In this document: positions 33,761 through 46,503 of the stretch, piece by piece | Layout of the letters: the number at the start of each line of letters is the position of its first letter | Numbering within the stretch: the first letter of the stretch is position 1 | Translations under genes and position numbers: made by a program | From: Corythucha ciliata | Lineage: Eukaryota > Arthropoda > Insecta > Hemiptera > Tingidae | Direction of reading: 5' to 3' | Length of the DNA: 64,000 bases | Assembly (NCBI GenBank): GCA_038030265.1 | Contig: CM075938.1 | Location: 19,755,009 to 19,819,008, forward strand | Notes under the pieces: model-generated | Databases searched by the model: none | What the model saw: only the letters and a program-made list of their open reading frames with translations | What the model was told of the DNA's origin: nothing

Positions 33761-36479
33761 ATATCTAGGAGTCGTGGCGGTTATAGAAGGCACGCCTGGT
33801 TCATTTCTCCTTACTCCCCACCCCTTCAGAAAAGAACCACTTCATGATTACTCCGTTGTGTGGTAATGGTGGTGGGGGATGGGGGGTTTCATTTGTCCCA
33901 CTATGATCGAAAACATTTCTCTCCTGAAACCATTAGATAGGTCCAGGTCCAGTTCATGGTGATAAAACTCGTTTTTTACTTTGTTCTTTTTAAGCGAATT
34001 TACATAACAGCATCGCCCTCCCACCCTCAATTTTAATAATCTTGTGTCTCCAATTATTTTCTACAGCGAAATTTGATGGAAAAAGGGAGGGGTTAAGTCA
34101 TTAAGTAGGTGGCGAGGTCGGACTCTTAATAAGGTGTTCCCCACCGTTCTTCTAACAGCCCTCAACCCCTGCCAGTCCCGGGGTTTTTCATTAATTAGAA
34201 AGCGTGGGCGGCTATTCTGTAGGGGAATACCCTTAACCACGGCAAATAATTCTTTTCTTTTCCTTGAAGACAGTAAGGTAGACTTTTTTGTGCGTACCAA
34301 ACGTTGTAGGGACACCGATTCATCGCTTTAAAACGACGGGTAAATGGCTGCGTTTTAGTTTTCCTCTCCCTTCGCGGCAGAATTTGACTCGACAGAGTAA
34401 TGGGAAACTTCTGGAAAATGGGTGCAGTGTCGGTGGCCTGGAGAGTGCTCACTGCCAGCAGAAGTTATAAAATTCGTGGAATGGTCCATAGGGGGGGGGG
34501 GGGGCTTTTCAAGCAATATGCTTCGACAAATTTAACTTTCGTAAACTATCACCCCCGTTTCTCGCTTTATTCACTTCCCCCTCCTCCTTTACGCATAACG
34601 CATATATTTACATCTTTCTCGTTTTACTTGATGTCACTTTACCCACATCGCCACTCGGAAAGTTTTTGTCTCAAAATAACCATCTAAAGTGAAGCACTTT
34701 AGTCCTATACCCTCAACCCAGAAAGCCCCTCGGGTTTTTCCCCAGCCCTGTAACAACCCCAATGGCAAACACTTAAAATTTGATGGGCTTCACCCTCACC
34801 CCGCCACCACTGTCTTCTCTAATACTCATCTTTGATAGTCACAACGATGAGTGTCCATCGTTGGGTGAACCCCAGTTTTAGGGGAGAAAAAGATGGGTAT
34901 AGAGTTGAAATCTGGTGAGGATGGCAAACTCAGATAGAATGGTGTTTTATGGGTGGAGGTTGAGGGTAAGGGAGTACTCTATAAAGTGGACAGAGCAGAC
35001 AGAGCGAGGATAAGAAGATTATGGGAAGGAAACACTCTAATTAGCCTTGTTAATCGCACTTCGTACCCCGAAATTGTCCCTTTTTTTTTCACTCTCTCCA
35101 AGACCCGAGAAAATCCGTTTGTGCTCTGCTGGCTACTTGTTATTCTAACTTAAGAGATGTAATCCAAAAAGCGCAATTTTAGGGTTTGGGGAGTGAAAAT
35201 GATGGGAAAAACCACAGCCGTGCTTGATGTTCAAGTTCCGTATAATTTATCGGCAGATTTTAAACGATCTTTTTACTTAAAACAGGAGGGTTTCGCGCTT
35301 AAAAAAAAAACATGTTTTTTTACGTACGTAAAGCCGAAAACTTACGTTAAAATGCGCTGAAATCGACTGTAATCCTAGGTTAAACCCTTGACATTTGCTA
35401 ATAACAGAACTCGTAAAATCCTCAGACCACGCTGTAACTACCCCCCCTTAATGAACAACCCACACTTCCAAAAAAAAGAGGGGCAAAGCCTTCCCTCCCC
35501 TGTTTCGTTCCCGTAACGCTGTTTAGGAAAACCCCAGGCTTGGGGCGCCTTAAACTCGAAAACCCTGCGTAAAGCCTTGGAAATTAAATTTCTCATTTCA
35601 TAGACTCGACGATGAAACTGAAGTTTAATTTTAACACCCCCTCCCCCTCCTTCACACTTACTATACAGTGTGCCGGAGGTTTAATATTCCAGGCAAAATC
35701 AAGTTGATCTGACAGATTGTGGCGAGAGGTGACGCCTTTGGTGGTGTGGTTGGTGGGGGGGGGGTGAAGTGTTGTAGGAAGGCTTTTAATGTTTGCAACT
35801 AATTATAAAAGGGGGCTTATATGGGTTTTCGAATAATGGGTAAAATGCATGGAAAATCAAATTGGCACTAGTGCGCGAGAGTGCGGAGATGGGTAGAAAT
35901 ATTACGAGGAATTCTCGTCTCTAATACGCTACGTCAAGGTCTTGCGGCGTCTAATAGTGCTACAATTGCGTGTGTCAACGCCACACCATGTGCCATGTGT
36001 GCCAAGGCATTTGTGTGTGTTATGGCCAGGAGCCATCATGCGCCAGGAAGGGGCTGTACAAAACAATGTCATCAGAGGTGGAACCATTCTGCGGCTCTGA
36101 AGGAGACGTTAATATGGCCGAATTCCCCACAAGCAGAAACCCCGAGATACGCGTTTCGGTTCAATTTTCAATTTTGGTCATTTTTACCAAAACCACGAAA
36201 GCCTATTAGGAGGGGGGGGGGAGGAATGGGCGATTCTTAGGGTCATTTTTTCCTCTTCCGCTAAAAACGCTTCTGCCGAGGCCATCAGAACCGAAAATGG
36301 AACGTTTTAAATTTTGACGGTTATTCAAGAGTTGACATTCGAGGTTCTTGCATTTGCTCTTGGAGAAAGCGCGGGAAGAAGGAAAAAGCGCTAGTGCGCA
36401 TGCTTCTGTAGCTCCTACTTCTTCAGCTCCCGGCTAAAATTGGGAAAAATTCCTCATTCAACGGAGAAAAAAACAACAA
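33761..36479. other. Non-coding sequence, no gene seen
   Basis: Poly-G near 34491-34504, 35755-35764 and 36211-36220. The frames 35881-36240 and 35970-36209 are Cys-rich (CHVCQGICVCYGQEPSC) but show no zinc-finger or knottin spacing I can name. Confidence 0.45.
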
Positions 36480-37515
36480 TTTGCAGTATCTGAGGGCAAT
36501 GTAGTGGTTATAAATTGCGAAAAAGCGCTAATTGTTAAAGTGGAATCTAGTTCACCGGTGAAATTGAGAATAATAATAATTATCGTGGCTTTGGGGCTCA
36601 GATTGTATACTAATCACGGCTGAAATAAAGAAAATACGTTAATCAAGAGAGCCCGTAGGCCCTCTGGCGGCTAAAATTAAGAAAAAACGCTAATTCACGG
36701 TTAAAATTTAGAAGACTTGCTCATTCACTACCAAAATTGAGAAAAGGCGATCGCTATTTGGCTGCGAACGATAAGAAAACGCCAATTCACGGTTTCTGAT
36801 GAGAATAAAATAGAGAAAACACACTAGTGCGCAGTTTCTGGCGGTCCGAAGGCAGTCGAAATTAATAAGGCGCGCTAAAATGCTGTTCATGGTGGAAGCC
36901 CTGTCTTTCCACGCAAATTTGATTCCAATTCTGTTGTTTACGGAGGTCTTTTTACCACCAATAAAAACTAACATACGATGACTAAGAAAAAGCGCTAATC
37001 TATGGCCTGGAGGAACAGAAAGCACAGGAATTTAAAATAAACAGTGAATTTCATAACCTAAATTGAGAATAATGGCCAATTCACAGCTATAACTGAGAAA
37101 GGCTAAAACGCGAAGTTTGCGGCTGAAATTGGGAAAAAGTTATTGTTTGCTGCTAAAAATAAGATAAAGTGCTTATTCATGTCTGAAATTCATTGTTTCT
37201 CGTTGCTTTTTCCAGACCAACACCTATTGAGAAAAATTATACTTATTCGTGGTTTATGGAGGCCTTTTTAGGGCTAAATCTCAGAAATCCCATTAATTCA
37301 TTGGCTCAAATGTGTAAAAAACGCTTATTCCCCGCTAAATGTGTTGACAAATCGCTGGTCTTCGGCTAAAGTTAAAAAAAAAAAAAACACAAATTCTTAG
37401 CTAAAATTGATAAAACTTGTACAAGCGGTTTCTGGAGAGTCAACTTCGTGACTAAAATTGAGAAAAATCTATAATTGAACGGTAGATACCAACGTAGAAA
37501 TTATATTCCCTGCTT
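36480..37515 (-). repeat. Family A array, minus orientation
   Basis: Units such as GGCTAAAATTAAG, GAAAAAACGCTAATTCACGG and GGCTGAAATTGGG at roughly 28-35 bp spacing, the reverse complement of family A. It is strongly diverged and interrupted by an A run at about 37374-37386. Confidence 0.75.
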
Positions 37516-40500
37516 ATTCAGATATTAAAGGGGCTTCATTGGGGTTTTCAGTCCCGAGCAATACGACTGGGTGCTCCACTGCAGCCTGGTGCTCCCTAGG
37601 GCTCACTTACAGCTTGTCTGCTGTGGGCGCCTCTCACTAGAAGGTGCTCACTTGAAACTACGTCCGGTGCATGTACACGTGAAATCGGCCGGAACCCTCA
37701 CCGTGTTCATGGAAGATGTAAGAAGATTCACGAGTCGTTGGCGGATCTGTTGCCATTAGGCGAGGTGCCTAAAGACCCGTGCACTGCGACTCTTCATAGA
37801 CTTACAGACGTGTCGCTTTGCTCTCTTCCAACTTCCCCTCCATTTTCATCGCTTCAAAAACTCGTTAAACATGAACCAACTATGCTATGAGCTGTTCAAA
37901 AACGCTTGCACGGCGACTTCCGTTCCCGTGAGTCTCTTCACTTCTTCACTGTCATGGCCCAAAACATACGGCAAACACATTGGACCATTTGTTTCGCGTC
38001 TCTTTTATCATCCTCTGTCTGCCATTGAATTGGAGGCCTTAATCTGATTTCATCAAGCGTATATAGCCCTTATAGCCAAGTTGATCGATGCAAACAACCG
38101 CACCGTTTGTACCTCTCCTGTAATTATGTGCCCCTCCCCCTCCACGCTGTGTTAATCCACGTGGTTGGATGATTGGTCAAGGGTGGGATGAGGAGCGTGC
38201 GGGTGCTTTGAATAAATATAAGATCCGTAATAATTATCGAGGGTTTCGAAAATAGGAATCACGAGTGAAATTGAACCCGGAGAAATAATCGTTTAAATGG
38301 TTATTGTTTCATCCGCACGCCTTATTGTTTTTAGCCTAATAGGGCGGTGGTTGATGGGTTGAGGTTTGGTTTTTTCCCAAAAAATTCCAAGAAAACTTCA
38401 AAAAAGGCGATTTTACCAAAGGGTTGAAGCCAGGCCAAGCCGGCTTTTTACACTCGCTCGCATTCACTCGGGAGAATATTGAATGCCAAGGGTTGCCCAT
38501 TAACTATGACAGCTGTTCGATAACACTCAGATCATCGGTGGAGTGTAAATAGAGTGGAAAGTGTATAGTCGGGGAGAGCGTTGACGATGAGAAATTGACA
38601 AATCGACAACAAAAGCGGAGAAGAATATGACGTGAAGGGTTGTAAATAGGTGTTGAGGGAAGAGGAGAGGGGGAAAAGATTAGTCGAAAAAATAATTGAT
38701 TTTCAAGCTCCTTAAACATTCCGCAGGCAGTTGAGGTCAACTTCGTTAATTTAAAAATTAACGAGACTAATTGATAATTTACTGAAAACTTAACGATGTC
38801 CGTTCCATAAATGGAAAAAATTCCAGGAAAATTGTGTGTCTACGATTGCCTCTTCACCACCACACACACATACACACCCTCACCATCCGTACATCATCAC
38901 AACCCGTTGAATTTGTAAGGCCGAGCTTGACCCGAGCCTTTTATTCTTATCTATCCCCCCCCCCTGTTCCAACACAGTCCACCTCATAGGCGGCCTAAGG
39001 CTTTGGCTTATTGCCGTTCAACATGGCAAGCCAGATCCCCCCCCCCCCACAACCAACACCATCATCGTCGTACACCTTTTTGTTTGCGTTTTGTTCGCGT
39101 GCTCTTTTATTTGATTAACCCCCCGCCACCATCCTCTCACGTCGACTCCATCATCAGCACGCCGCTTCCGCTCCGTGTATATTAAGAATGGCTCGAGCCC
39201 GCCAAAGGTATAAGGATGATCTATATTTTCCTTTTCTGGAAACAAACTCCTCGCCGTTTCTTTTCTATGCTTAGTCCCTCTCTCCCCCACCCCCAACAAG
39301 CATGCCATGAACTATTTTATATCGATTGGACGCTTAAACTTATCTTCAGAATTCATTAAAATTGAGATTTCAATTAGAGTTAGCGTGAGGACCATAAATG
39401 GGGTTGATGAGAGGTGGGTTAGGGGTCATAAAGGCTTCCCTATAAAAGACAGTAAAATAAATTGGGTTCGGTCAAGGGCGTTAAATGTAACGGTGGGAGG
39501 GGTATCACGTAGAATTTTCTTTTTCCATGAGAAATAATGTCCCTTTTAATTTCCCACAATGAACTTTTTTTTAGCCTCAAATTGCAAGGGCGCAAAACCA
39601 ATGAAAAGCAATCACATGCTGCTTAAACAGCTAAAGGAGGGCTTAAAATTGGTTTAAATGAAAGTGAGAGCCTGAATTATGAACCGCGGATCACCGCAAG
39701 ATCACCCACTCCGTGCTGGTGCTGGCTTGTTTACCTTTTTTTGTGTGAACAGTAATGATAATGAGGGGTGGGGGTGTTAATTAAAACGCACTTTATCCTT
39801 TCCCAAAAAACGCTGTGTAATTCCGATGCAACGTAAGGAGAGATCAAAAAGAGGACCTGTTGATAAACGCCTACTGAAATATTCATATTTAGATTTCCAT
39901 CGTCTTAGATATTCAATCCCCCCTACACCCGACCATCAACCTCTCGACTGAATCCTCCCCATTTTTAACCTTGGGGCAAAATACGTTTCTCGTGAGTTTA
40001 ACCCCCTCTCTCCTCCTTTCTCTTGTCCACACCACCCTTTTTGAGTAAAGTTTAATAGAGTGCTAAATAAATTACACCTTTCCCTCACTCTATACCCCCA
40101 AAATAACTCGCCCTCCACCACTTCATTCCCAACAGTTGAAATAGGCTTCCAATTCGAAACTAATAAACAGTAACATCTTGAAAGGATGATGATGTGGTGG
40201 GATGGGTGGCGGGGCTACGGAGATCAAAAAGGAGACAGGGAAGGGATGTAAAAGGGCAAGGGTTGAAAAGGGCGAACATTATAATTGTGAAGAGGAGGAA
40301 CAGTTGAGGAAACAAACGCGTCATTTGTACAGAAAGGCCGGTCTGGGTGACGGGAGGAGGGCTTCATCGCAGTGGGAAAACTTTTAATTGGCTGAAATAT
40401 TGTCGCAGCACTTTTATCATGCCGTTGTTGTAACATTTCCGACAGTGATTGTCCCCCCCCCCCACCATTTCAAATTCTCTTTCACCGAGAAAACACGTGG

Positions 40501-41440
40501 GCGAGTTCTTAAGGACGCCTCTACGGGTATACACTGGGCAGCTGGAGAGTTTTAAAATAAATTAAAATGAAAAACAATAAATTTTCCTTTAAATCGATAC
40601 GAAAAAAAAAGAGGAAAAACATTAATTTCCTTGGAAGAAATTCATTGAAAAATGGGAAAGAGAAAAACCTAAGGCGCCTAAAGGATGAAGAGGTTGAAAG
40701 AAAAATCGTATGAATACAGCGGCGGGACTAGGGGAAGACAGAGAGAGACTTAGGGACTGAGGGAACGAGCGCGGTTCCTCATTTTGTATCGCTGTATTAA
40801 ATCTTTTCATTTCCTGGGGGAAAATAAAAAAAAAGGAAGTGAAAAATCGGGGGCTGTTTTTTTTTTTCAACGCCCGCCCTTTTTTTTAATACGCCCCCAC
40901 CCTCCACTACGAATGCCATCTCTGTTGTGTCAAAGCTTCCGAAAAGAAGGAGTTGATTCATTGTTTATTAACGTTTTTGAATTCATAAACTTACGTAACA
41001 GAAATTGAAAAGAAGACCGTGGTAAGGGCATGGGGGGAGGGGGTTTCCGATTGAAAAATTAAAAAAAAAAAAAAAATGACGGAAACAGGACAAATTATAC
41101 GATGACACCAGCCGATGAAGAGTCTTTGTTACGTGAAACCTGAAAAACGAGAGAAGTACGAGAGGTGACATTTTCTTGTTCGAACCAATAGGCTTGTTAT
41201 TAGGTCAATCTTCAAGCTATTCAGGGCATCAGCCACGTGATTTACGACACTATTTTCGCGTGAACAATAGCGTAATTTGAAGTGAGAGGATTACATGTGC
41301 GGTGTCGTTGTATGTGGCGCCGCCCCCAGGAATTCTTTGCAAAAGTTATCATGTTAATAACGGCCCATTATGACCATAAAATGGGCCATTTTTTAAATCG
41401 AATGATCATAAATGAGCTAATTATGACAGTGACCAAAATT
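37516..41440. other. Non-coding sequence, no gene seen
   Basis: 37550-38060 is GC-richer and partly open, but I recognise no protein. Homopolymer runs: poly-C near 38956-38964, 39040-39049 and 40453-40463, and poly-A near 41058-41076. No other feature is supported. Confidence 0.45.
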
Positions 41441-42130
41441 AGTAGGTTTGTCTGTCTCAAAAAATAAACCAGAATTCAAGAGTTGGCACTTGAAAACCCC
41501 GCATTCCACAATGGTTGGGCTCGATAAAAAATCAAATTCGCGGGGTTGGCTTCATCTTCATAAAAAACGAATTTCCAGAGTTGGGGGTTTCGAAAAGCCA
41601 AAACTCGTGGGTCTGACTCTCCCCCTTTGCTGCTTTGGCCCTTTCAATATTCAATTTCACGGGTTCAGCTCTTCCAAAAACGAAAACCCGTATGGCTCTC
41701 ACAAAATGAAATGAATCTAGTGGGTTTTGGCTCTATTGGGTATAAAAGAGAAATTAACGGGTTGGGTTGTTCAATAAACTATAGTTTAACTCATTTTAAT
41801 ATCAAAATTCTCGCAGTTGAGTTCATTAAACAAAAAAATTCGCTGGTTCGACCCTCTCCGAAGTCAAAAATCGTGGGACTTTGAGCCTCCCAATAACCTT
41901 AATTAATGGATTTTGCACTTTATGAAGCCTGAATACGATTGTTTAGCTCGTTAATCAGCGGCGGGTTTCACAAGCTCATCAGCTGTTTATTCGTAAGGTC
42001 AAATTCATAGATTTTGGCTTGTCCTACATCCTCGTATCGCGGTGTTGGCTTTACAAAAGCCAGGAACGCGATTTTAGCGTTTCAAAAACTGAATTTCACG
42101 AGCTTAAAATTAGCTCATAATAACACCAAA
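41441..42130 (+). repeat. Family B array, plus orientation
   Basis: Units with AATTCGCGGGGTTGGCTTC, AATTTCCAGAGTTGGG and CAATTTCACGGGTTCAGCTC at ~30-36 bp. The array ends about 170 bp before the Harbinger-like transposon. Confidence 0.75.
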
Positions 42131-42302
42131 ACTAGCGGAATTTTCTGCAATGTGCTCTCGCTATGTCACTGTAACACCGGTGATTTTTGGCTGCATTGTC
42201 AATCATATGTGCTCCGGTGGGGGGGGGGGGGGGTCGAATGCACAATTTTTGAACCAAAATGCTTAGATTCCGTGCAACATTGGTTCCGTTGCAAAACTAT
42301 AA

Positions 42303-42365
42303 AGCCCCGTCTACATAAGACGCAAGGACGCCGCCGCAGGACGCAACGCAGAACGCAGGAAGCAA
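42303..42365 (+). repeat. Left terminal inverted repeat
   Basis: 63 bp, paired with 46504-46566 with two mismatches. The inner half is itself built of near-repeats of ACGCA(A/G)CGCAG. Confidence 0.9.
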
Positions 42366-42790
42366 CGCGAATTTCAGCCAACTATCGCGTCCGCGGTTGC
42401 GTTCAGCCAATCGCATTTAAGTTTAGAAGGCAGGGTCTAGGCTTGAGGTTCTTTCCACTGCTACATTGATTGTTAAAATTTTCAAAATCCCGAAATTATC
42501 AAAAACAAATGTTTAATCATATTTTTAAACTCCACTGGGTCCCTGTTTTCTTCTTCAGTTTAGAGTTGTTAATTATTTTATCTAAAAATGCTCATTGTCG
42601 TCTATATAGAACGTTTAAGTTAGCGTTGTGGGACGCTGCACAGAACGCAGGACGCAACGCAGAGTTGAACCAATGTCAACTTCTCGCGTCAACTTCTTGC
42701 GTTCGTCCAATAGCATTTGATGTTTAGTAGCCGTCGTCAAGTTTGAACCAATAGAATTCAACTGTGGTGAAATAGGCCCCGCCTACTAGA
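42366..42790 (+). promoter_or_regulatory. Left subterminal region with duplicated end
   Basis: A second, decayed copy of the terminal sequence starts near 42599 (CGTCTATATAGAACG ... CAGAACGCAGGACGCAACGC). It is followed by the same downstream text as the true end (GCGTTC.GCCAAT or GTCCAATAGCATTT). Several CCAAT-like motifs lie here (about 42409, 42706, 42752), mirrored by ATTGG at 46453. Clustered subterminal repeats are normal transposase-binding regions. A promoter role is inference. Confidence 0.5.
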
Positions 42791-42967
42791 AGATATTTCT
42801 GGCTCACTTCAAGATATTTTTGGGCATCTCCAATATTTTTTTTCTTCCATGAGTTTGGAGGTTCTTTCTACCCGGCAACTGCTATCAAAATCAAATAACT
42901 CAGCTCGCCATTTCCTTCTAGATTTTGTTTTAAAAAGTGTATTTATCAAAAAGTGTATTATTTCAAA

Positions 42968-43237
42968 ATGAAAAAGTGGTCTACTGATGAAGTGAGGGAT
43001 CTTATTGTCCTGGTAAAAACAAATCCTGGGCTGTACTCAAAGAGGGCATCGCAACACAAAATCACGAAGGACAAAGAAAGTCGGTATTATCACCACAAAG
43101 TGACAGACCGCAGAAGAGGCCAAGAAAATATTTGGAAGACGAAGGGACGACACGTTGGGGCTCTTTTTTATATTTTATTTTATTATGCATTGGGGAGAGT
43201 GCCTGAAGATAGAAAAATTAGAGTCATTGGTGCTTGA
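42968..43237 (+). CDS. MADF-like DNA-binding domain frame
   Basis: Open from ATG 42968 (upstream in-frame ATG at 42953) to the stop at 43235. The protein starts KKWSTDEVRDLIVLVKTNPG, matching the first helix of a MADF/Myb-SANT domain (LI.LV...P.LY). Basic residues follow, then a degenerate part (W. at ENIWKTKGRHV). Harbinger elements typically encode such a Myb/MADF protein next to the transposase, and the two are known to work together in DNA binding. The C-terminal half reads poorly (an ALFYILFYYAL stretch), so the gene is truncated, frameshifted or spliced out at about residue 60. Confidence 0.5.
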   Translation: MKKWSTDEVRDLIVLVKTNPGLYSKRASQHKITKDKESRYYHHKVTDRRRGQENIWKTKGRHVGALFYILFYYALGRVPEDRKIRVIGA

Positions 43238-43366
43238 AGAACTAGCAGTGATGATGTCACCATAAACATAAATTAAAACCCTTTTTTTATTATGTCATAC
43301 TAGTCTTGTAAGAAACATTAGTTTTTTTCATTAATTAGTGATTCTCAAATAAATGTACCTACAAGT

Positions 43367-43567
43367 TTGAAGAACGTATTTAATTCACTCAAAATACAGG
43401 GTGTATGTCGGCATTTGGATGATTTTGTGCTGTTCAGTACACGGCTAATAGTAGGGGATAGTGATTGGGAAGGTCCTATTGTCTACAAGATCGTAGCACC
43501 CCCACAACTTGGTGTGTACTATAGTACTATACGAATACCAATTACGAAAACATGCAGTTCCTGGTAG
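43367..43567 (+). other. Unidentified open frame inside transposon
   Basis: Open for 66 codons (GDSDWEGPIVYKIVAPPQLG). No domain recognised. The downstream GTAAGT at 43567-43572 could be a splice donor that would link it to a later exon. Confidence 0.25.
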
Positions 43568-45207
43568 TAAGTACCTTATATTTATGGATCTATTTGTTTT
43601 TACGTTAAATACTGGGGTATCTAGGTGATGTTACCCGAATATCAGAAATTTTTAAAGATTCCCTGTCTTGACTGGCAAAATATTTGGTAGTAAATCAAGC
43701 CATATTGCCTTGCAAACTTCCGGGATGTAATTTTATAAGCAGTTGCAGTTGAGCACCCGACTCGAAACATCCATGTCCACGGACTGCATCCGAATCGTCC
43801 GAATAACTATAAACGAATCGTTATAAGTACAAGTAAATGAATACGTCGGGGAAGTTTCGACTCATAATAAACCTTATCAACCCCTAGGACAGTTTGACAT
43901 TATTGATACAAATCCCACGTTTTAAGGCAGTTCAGTGTTTTTCACATATTTTTTAAGTTTCTCTACGTAATAATTAGTGTCGGGAAGACCTGATTCGCAA
44001 TCGACAGGGGCTAGTTGATTTTTTGAATCCGTCCGGCTTCAGATGAACATTATTTTCCTCACCTCTCTCTAGAATTCTAGATAACCAAAATGTCTCTTCA
44101 CTCCGGCGCAGCTCACGGTAAAAACACTTCGTGTGGTCAAATTGAATCGTTTATTTATGAGTTGATTATAAATTATGCTTTTGAAGTCATAACAGACGTG
44201 TTCGACACATTTACACCCTCCAGAGACCACCGTCAAAAGCACACGAATGTCGGGTTTGGTTTCTTCCGGGATGAGTCGAAATTGATGACTTTCGGGTGAC
44301 AAGCAAACTCGAGACACAGGGTACGGTGTACAGCACTTGTGAAACTGTGAGTATCACCATCACCCATGAAAACTTATTTTCTGGCCGTTGAGCTCACTAC
44401 ACTGTGTGTGTTTTTTTAAAGTTTTTGGTGGGATTCAGTGTTCGGTGTACCAGAAACGACTGCCCTTTCTTCTTTGACATATTCGTATTCAATTCAGCCG
44501 CTACAGTTTTTCTGCGATGACTGCAATCTACAACGATCATCGTAGAACAATATCAACATGGATTTTTTTAAAGCTGGCTTCTCCTTCTTTGTGAGCCTTT
44601 ACTTCGCCGGGCACCAAGTTCACGAGCCATTTTTCTAATCTCCGAAAAAATAAATAAATAAAAAGGCAAGGGACTATTCACTTTAACCAACACAAAAAAT
44701 ATCTAAACGAAACGGCAGAAGTTGGAGACTAGACTCCTCCTTACTTCTTCTAAACATTGAAAGGGGGTGAGGTGGGTTCTAACCTTCTTATTTGTTATGA
44801 GTCGAATTACCTTTGAAAAATCGAACCTCGCTTCCCCATCGTATATGCAATATACGCTACCAGGGTGAACTTACGAAAGCGTTCACACCAATAGTATAAA
44901 GCAACAGATGAGTTCCATACATGCGCTATGGAGCCAAGATAACCACTGTGATACCTACTGTCAGGCAGGTTATTAACCCGTCAATGTCAATCTTGTTCTC
45001 ATTTCTTCGTGTTTTGCTATCTGTCCCCTCTGATTTTCCTTTTTTTGGTCCAATTGTTTTGTTATTATTATTGTTCTTGTTGTTATTACTGTTATTATTG
45101 TTTTTAAGTTATTTTTTTTTTTTCAGTTCAGACGTTTTTTCCAATTGTAAGTCCTTATGTTACTGCGGTGCCGCGACCTTACTCATTACTTTGGATTTTA
45201 GCACAAC

Positions 45208-45423
45208 ATGACAGGCCGGTTGCCTTTTTCCAAGATCACCCTTGATCCCCGCGATGTTCCTGGTGCAACGCTCTCATACTCCGACGTCCGGGCAAATTCG
45301 ATCATTTCCCTGAAAAGATTTTTAGAAGTACGAGGAGTGAAAGCCAAAAAAGAGGACCTCGTAAAACTGGTCATTCGGTTCCAGGAGAAGGCATTGGATC
45401 CGACTGTTGATCGTGGTGATTAA
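45208..45423 (+). CDS. SAP-like domain frame (ISL2EU-type ORF N-terminus)
   Basis: 71 codons. After a short N-terminus come DPRDVPGATL and LKRFLEVRGVKAKKEDLV, which fit a SAP domain (L+.fL..rG....K.dLv..v). The DVPGA.L lead-in resembles the N-terminus of the second protein of ISL2EU-type Harbinger relatives, which carries a YqaJ nuclease further on. That part rests on memory of the family. No nuclease is visible downstream. The frame ends at 45421-45423 where it overlaps the THAP frame on the other strand. A polypyrimidine tract with TTTTTCAG ends near 45125, a possible acceptor upstream. Confidence 0.5.
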   Translation: MTGRLPFSKITLDPRDVPGATLSYSDVRANSIISLKRFLEVRGVKAKKEDLVKLVIRFQEKALDPTVDRGD

Positions 45424-45799
45424 TATATTGCCTCCTAAACCTCAATTTTGAAGATTCAAAGATGCTGATCCCGGACAGCGGGAAGTATTTCTTAAAATCC
45501 ATTTTATTAGGAAGCGGTGAGGCGAAATGCTTCGAACATATTCGCGTGGTAGAACGAACAAAGCGCACACTGCTGAAATAATTGTCCTTCCTCTTACATC
45601 TTTCCATCCAGCTCCAGCACAGATGGCACTTGGCACAAAGTTTCGTGTGTTTTTTTTGCTGGTTTTCGTCCCATTCCAACACATTGTCTCTCAGTAAAAG
45701 GCATGGTTGAGGGAACGGATAAAATTTCACGGACACATCGTACCCAGGCCTCCCCGGTCTTGAATCACTGTTGCAGTTGCCGAAACAACAATGAGGCAT
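45371..45799 (-). CDS. THAP zinc-finger protein frame
   Basis: 142 codons from ATG 45799, starting MPHCCFGNCNS. The THAP signature is present: Cys5 and Cys9 at the N-terminus, VKFYPFP matching the usual VsFhrFP, a Trp-containing helix, RICSKHF supplying Cys88 and His91, and FPLSGISIF near the place of the terminal AVPTIF motif. The stretch between the Cys pair and the Cys-His pair is ~79 residues, longer than the usual 35-50. Residues ~33-61 look like an insertion and contain three extra Cys (C55, C58, C61). THAP domains bind DNA in transposases and in host proteins derived from them. No DDE follows, and the 3' end overlaps the SAP frame. Confidence 0.75.
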   Translation of the reverse strand: MPHCCFGNCNSDSRPGRPGYDVSVKFYPFPQPCLLLRDNVLEWDENQQKKHTKLCAKCHLCWSWMERCKRKDNYFSSVRFVRSTTRICSKHFASPLPNKMDFKKYFPLSGISIFESSKLRFRRQYINHHDQQSDPMPSPGTE

Positions 45800-46503
45800 G
45801 GTTTTTCGTACAGATTACTTTAAACACACAATAAGTTTTGCAAAAACAATAATACAAATTGCAAGGATCGTCTCTAAAACAAGGAGAAACTGGAGATCGG
45901 AGGTTAATAACCTGCATTTTTTAAACAATAAATTAACCTCCAGGTCACGCATGCGCCTGTTCAATTTCTTTTCTGGAACTCGTCTACTGGTGAAGGAGTT
46001 CGGTTGCTTTTCTTCTCGAGATGTGGAGTCACCCTTTCAAGAAGATCCTCGAATTTCGAAGGTCACATCCCCGTAACTCAAAAAACTCCTCGTGATCCGC
46101 GATTATCAATGTTTCAAATAATGTTTCATAGAAGCCGAACATTATTCTTTCGTTAATGCACGAAGCCACCACTGACGAACCCTTCTTCTATATTATTTTT
46201 CCCTCAGCCGAATTTTGAAGACCATCGCCGAAACACAGATGGTGAATAACGTGGCAACGTCTTCTTACCGTTAACGTCTTCAACGTCTTCGTCTTAACTT
46301 TTTAGCTATCTTATCCATAAAATGATTAAATTGACTTGAAAGTGTGAAAATACATTGCTGACTGGAATTAGAGGAGTACGATAACCTAACAATATCAAAA
46401 TAAAGTGATTAGAACTTCTCTTTCACTTTTTATTTTATAACGTGACATATGATTGGCTCAACGCAACGAGCCTTGCGTTTTATGTAGACAGTGAAAAGTG
46501 GAC

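Noticed and set aside
35881..36240. Cys-rich frame that could be a secreted peptide.
   Set aside because: No signal peptide, no regular Cys spacing, and two overlapping frames compete.
42014..42469. A 151-codon plus-strand frame, the longest in the window.
   Set aside because: It runs from a family B array through a poly-G tract into the transposon end; its Arg/Thr-rich part is just the terminal repeat translated.
44921..45211. Leucine-rich frame resembling a membrane segment inside the transposon.
   Set aside because: The Leu run is produced by a TTA/TTG microsatellite-like stretch at about 45058-45120.
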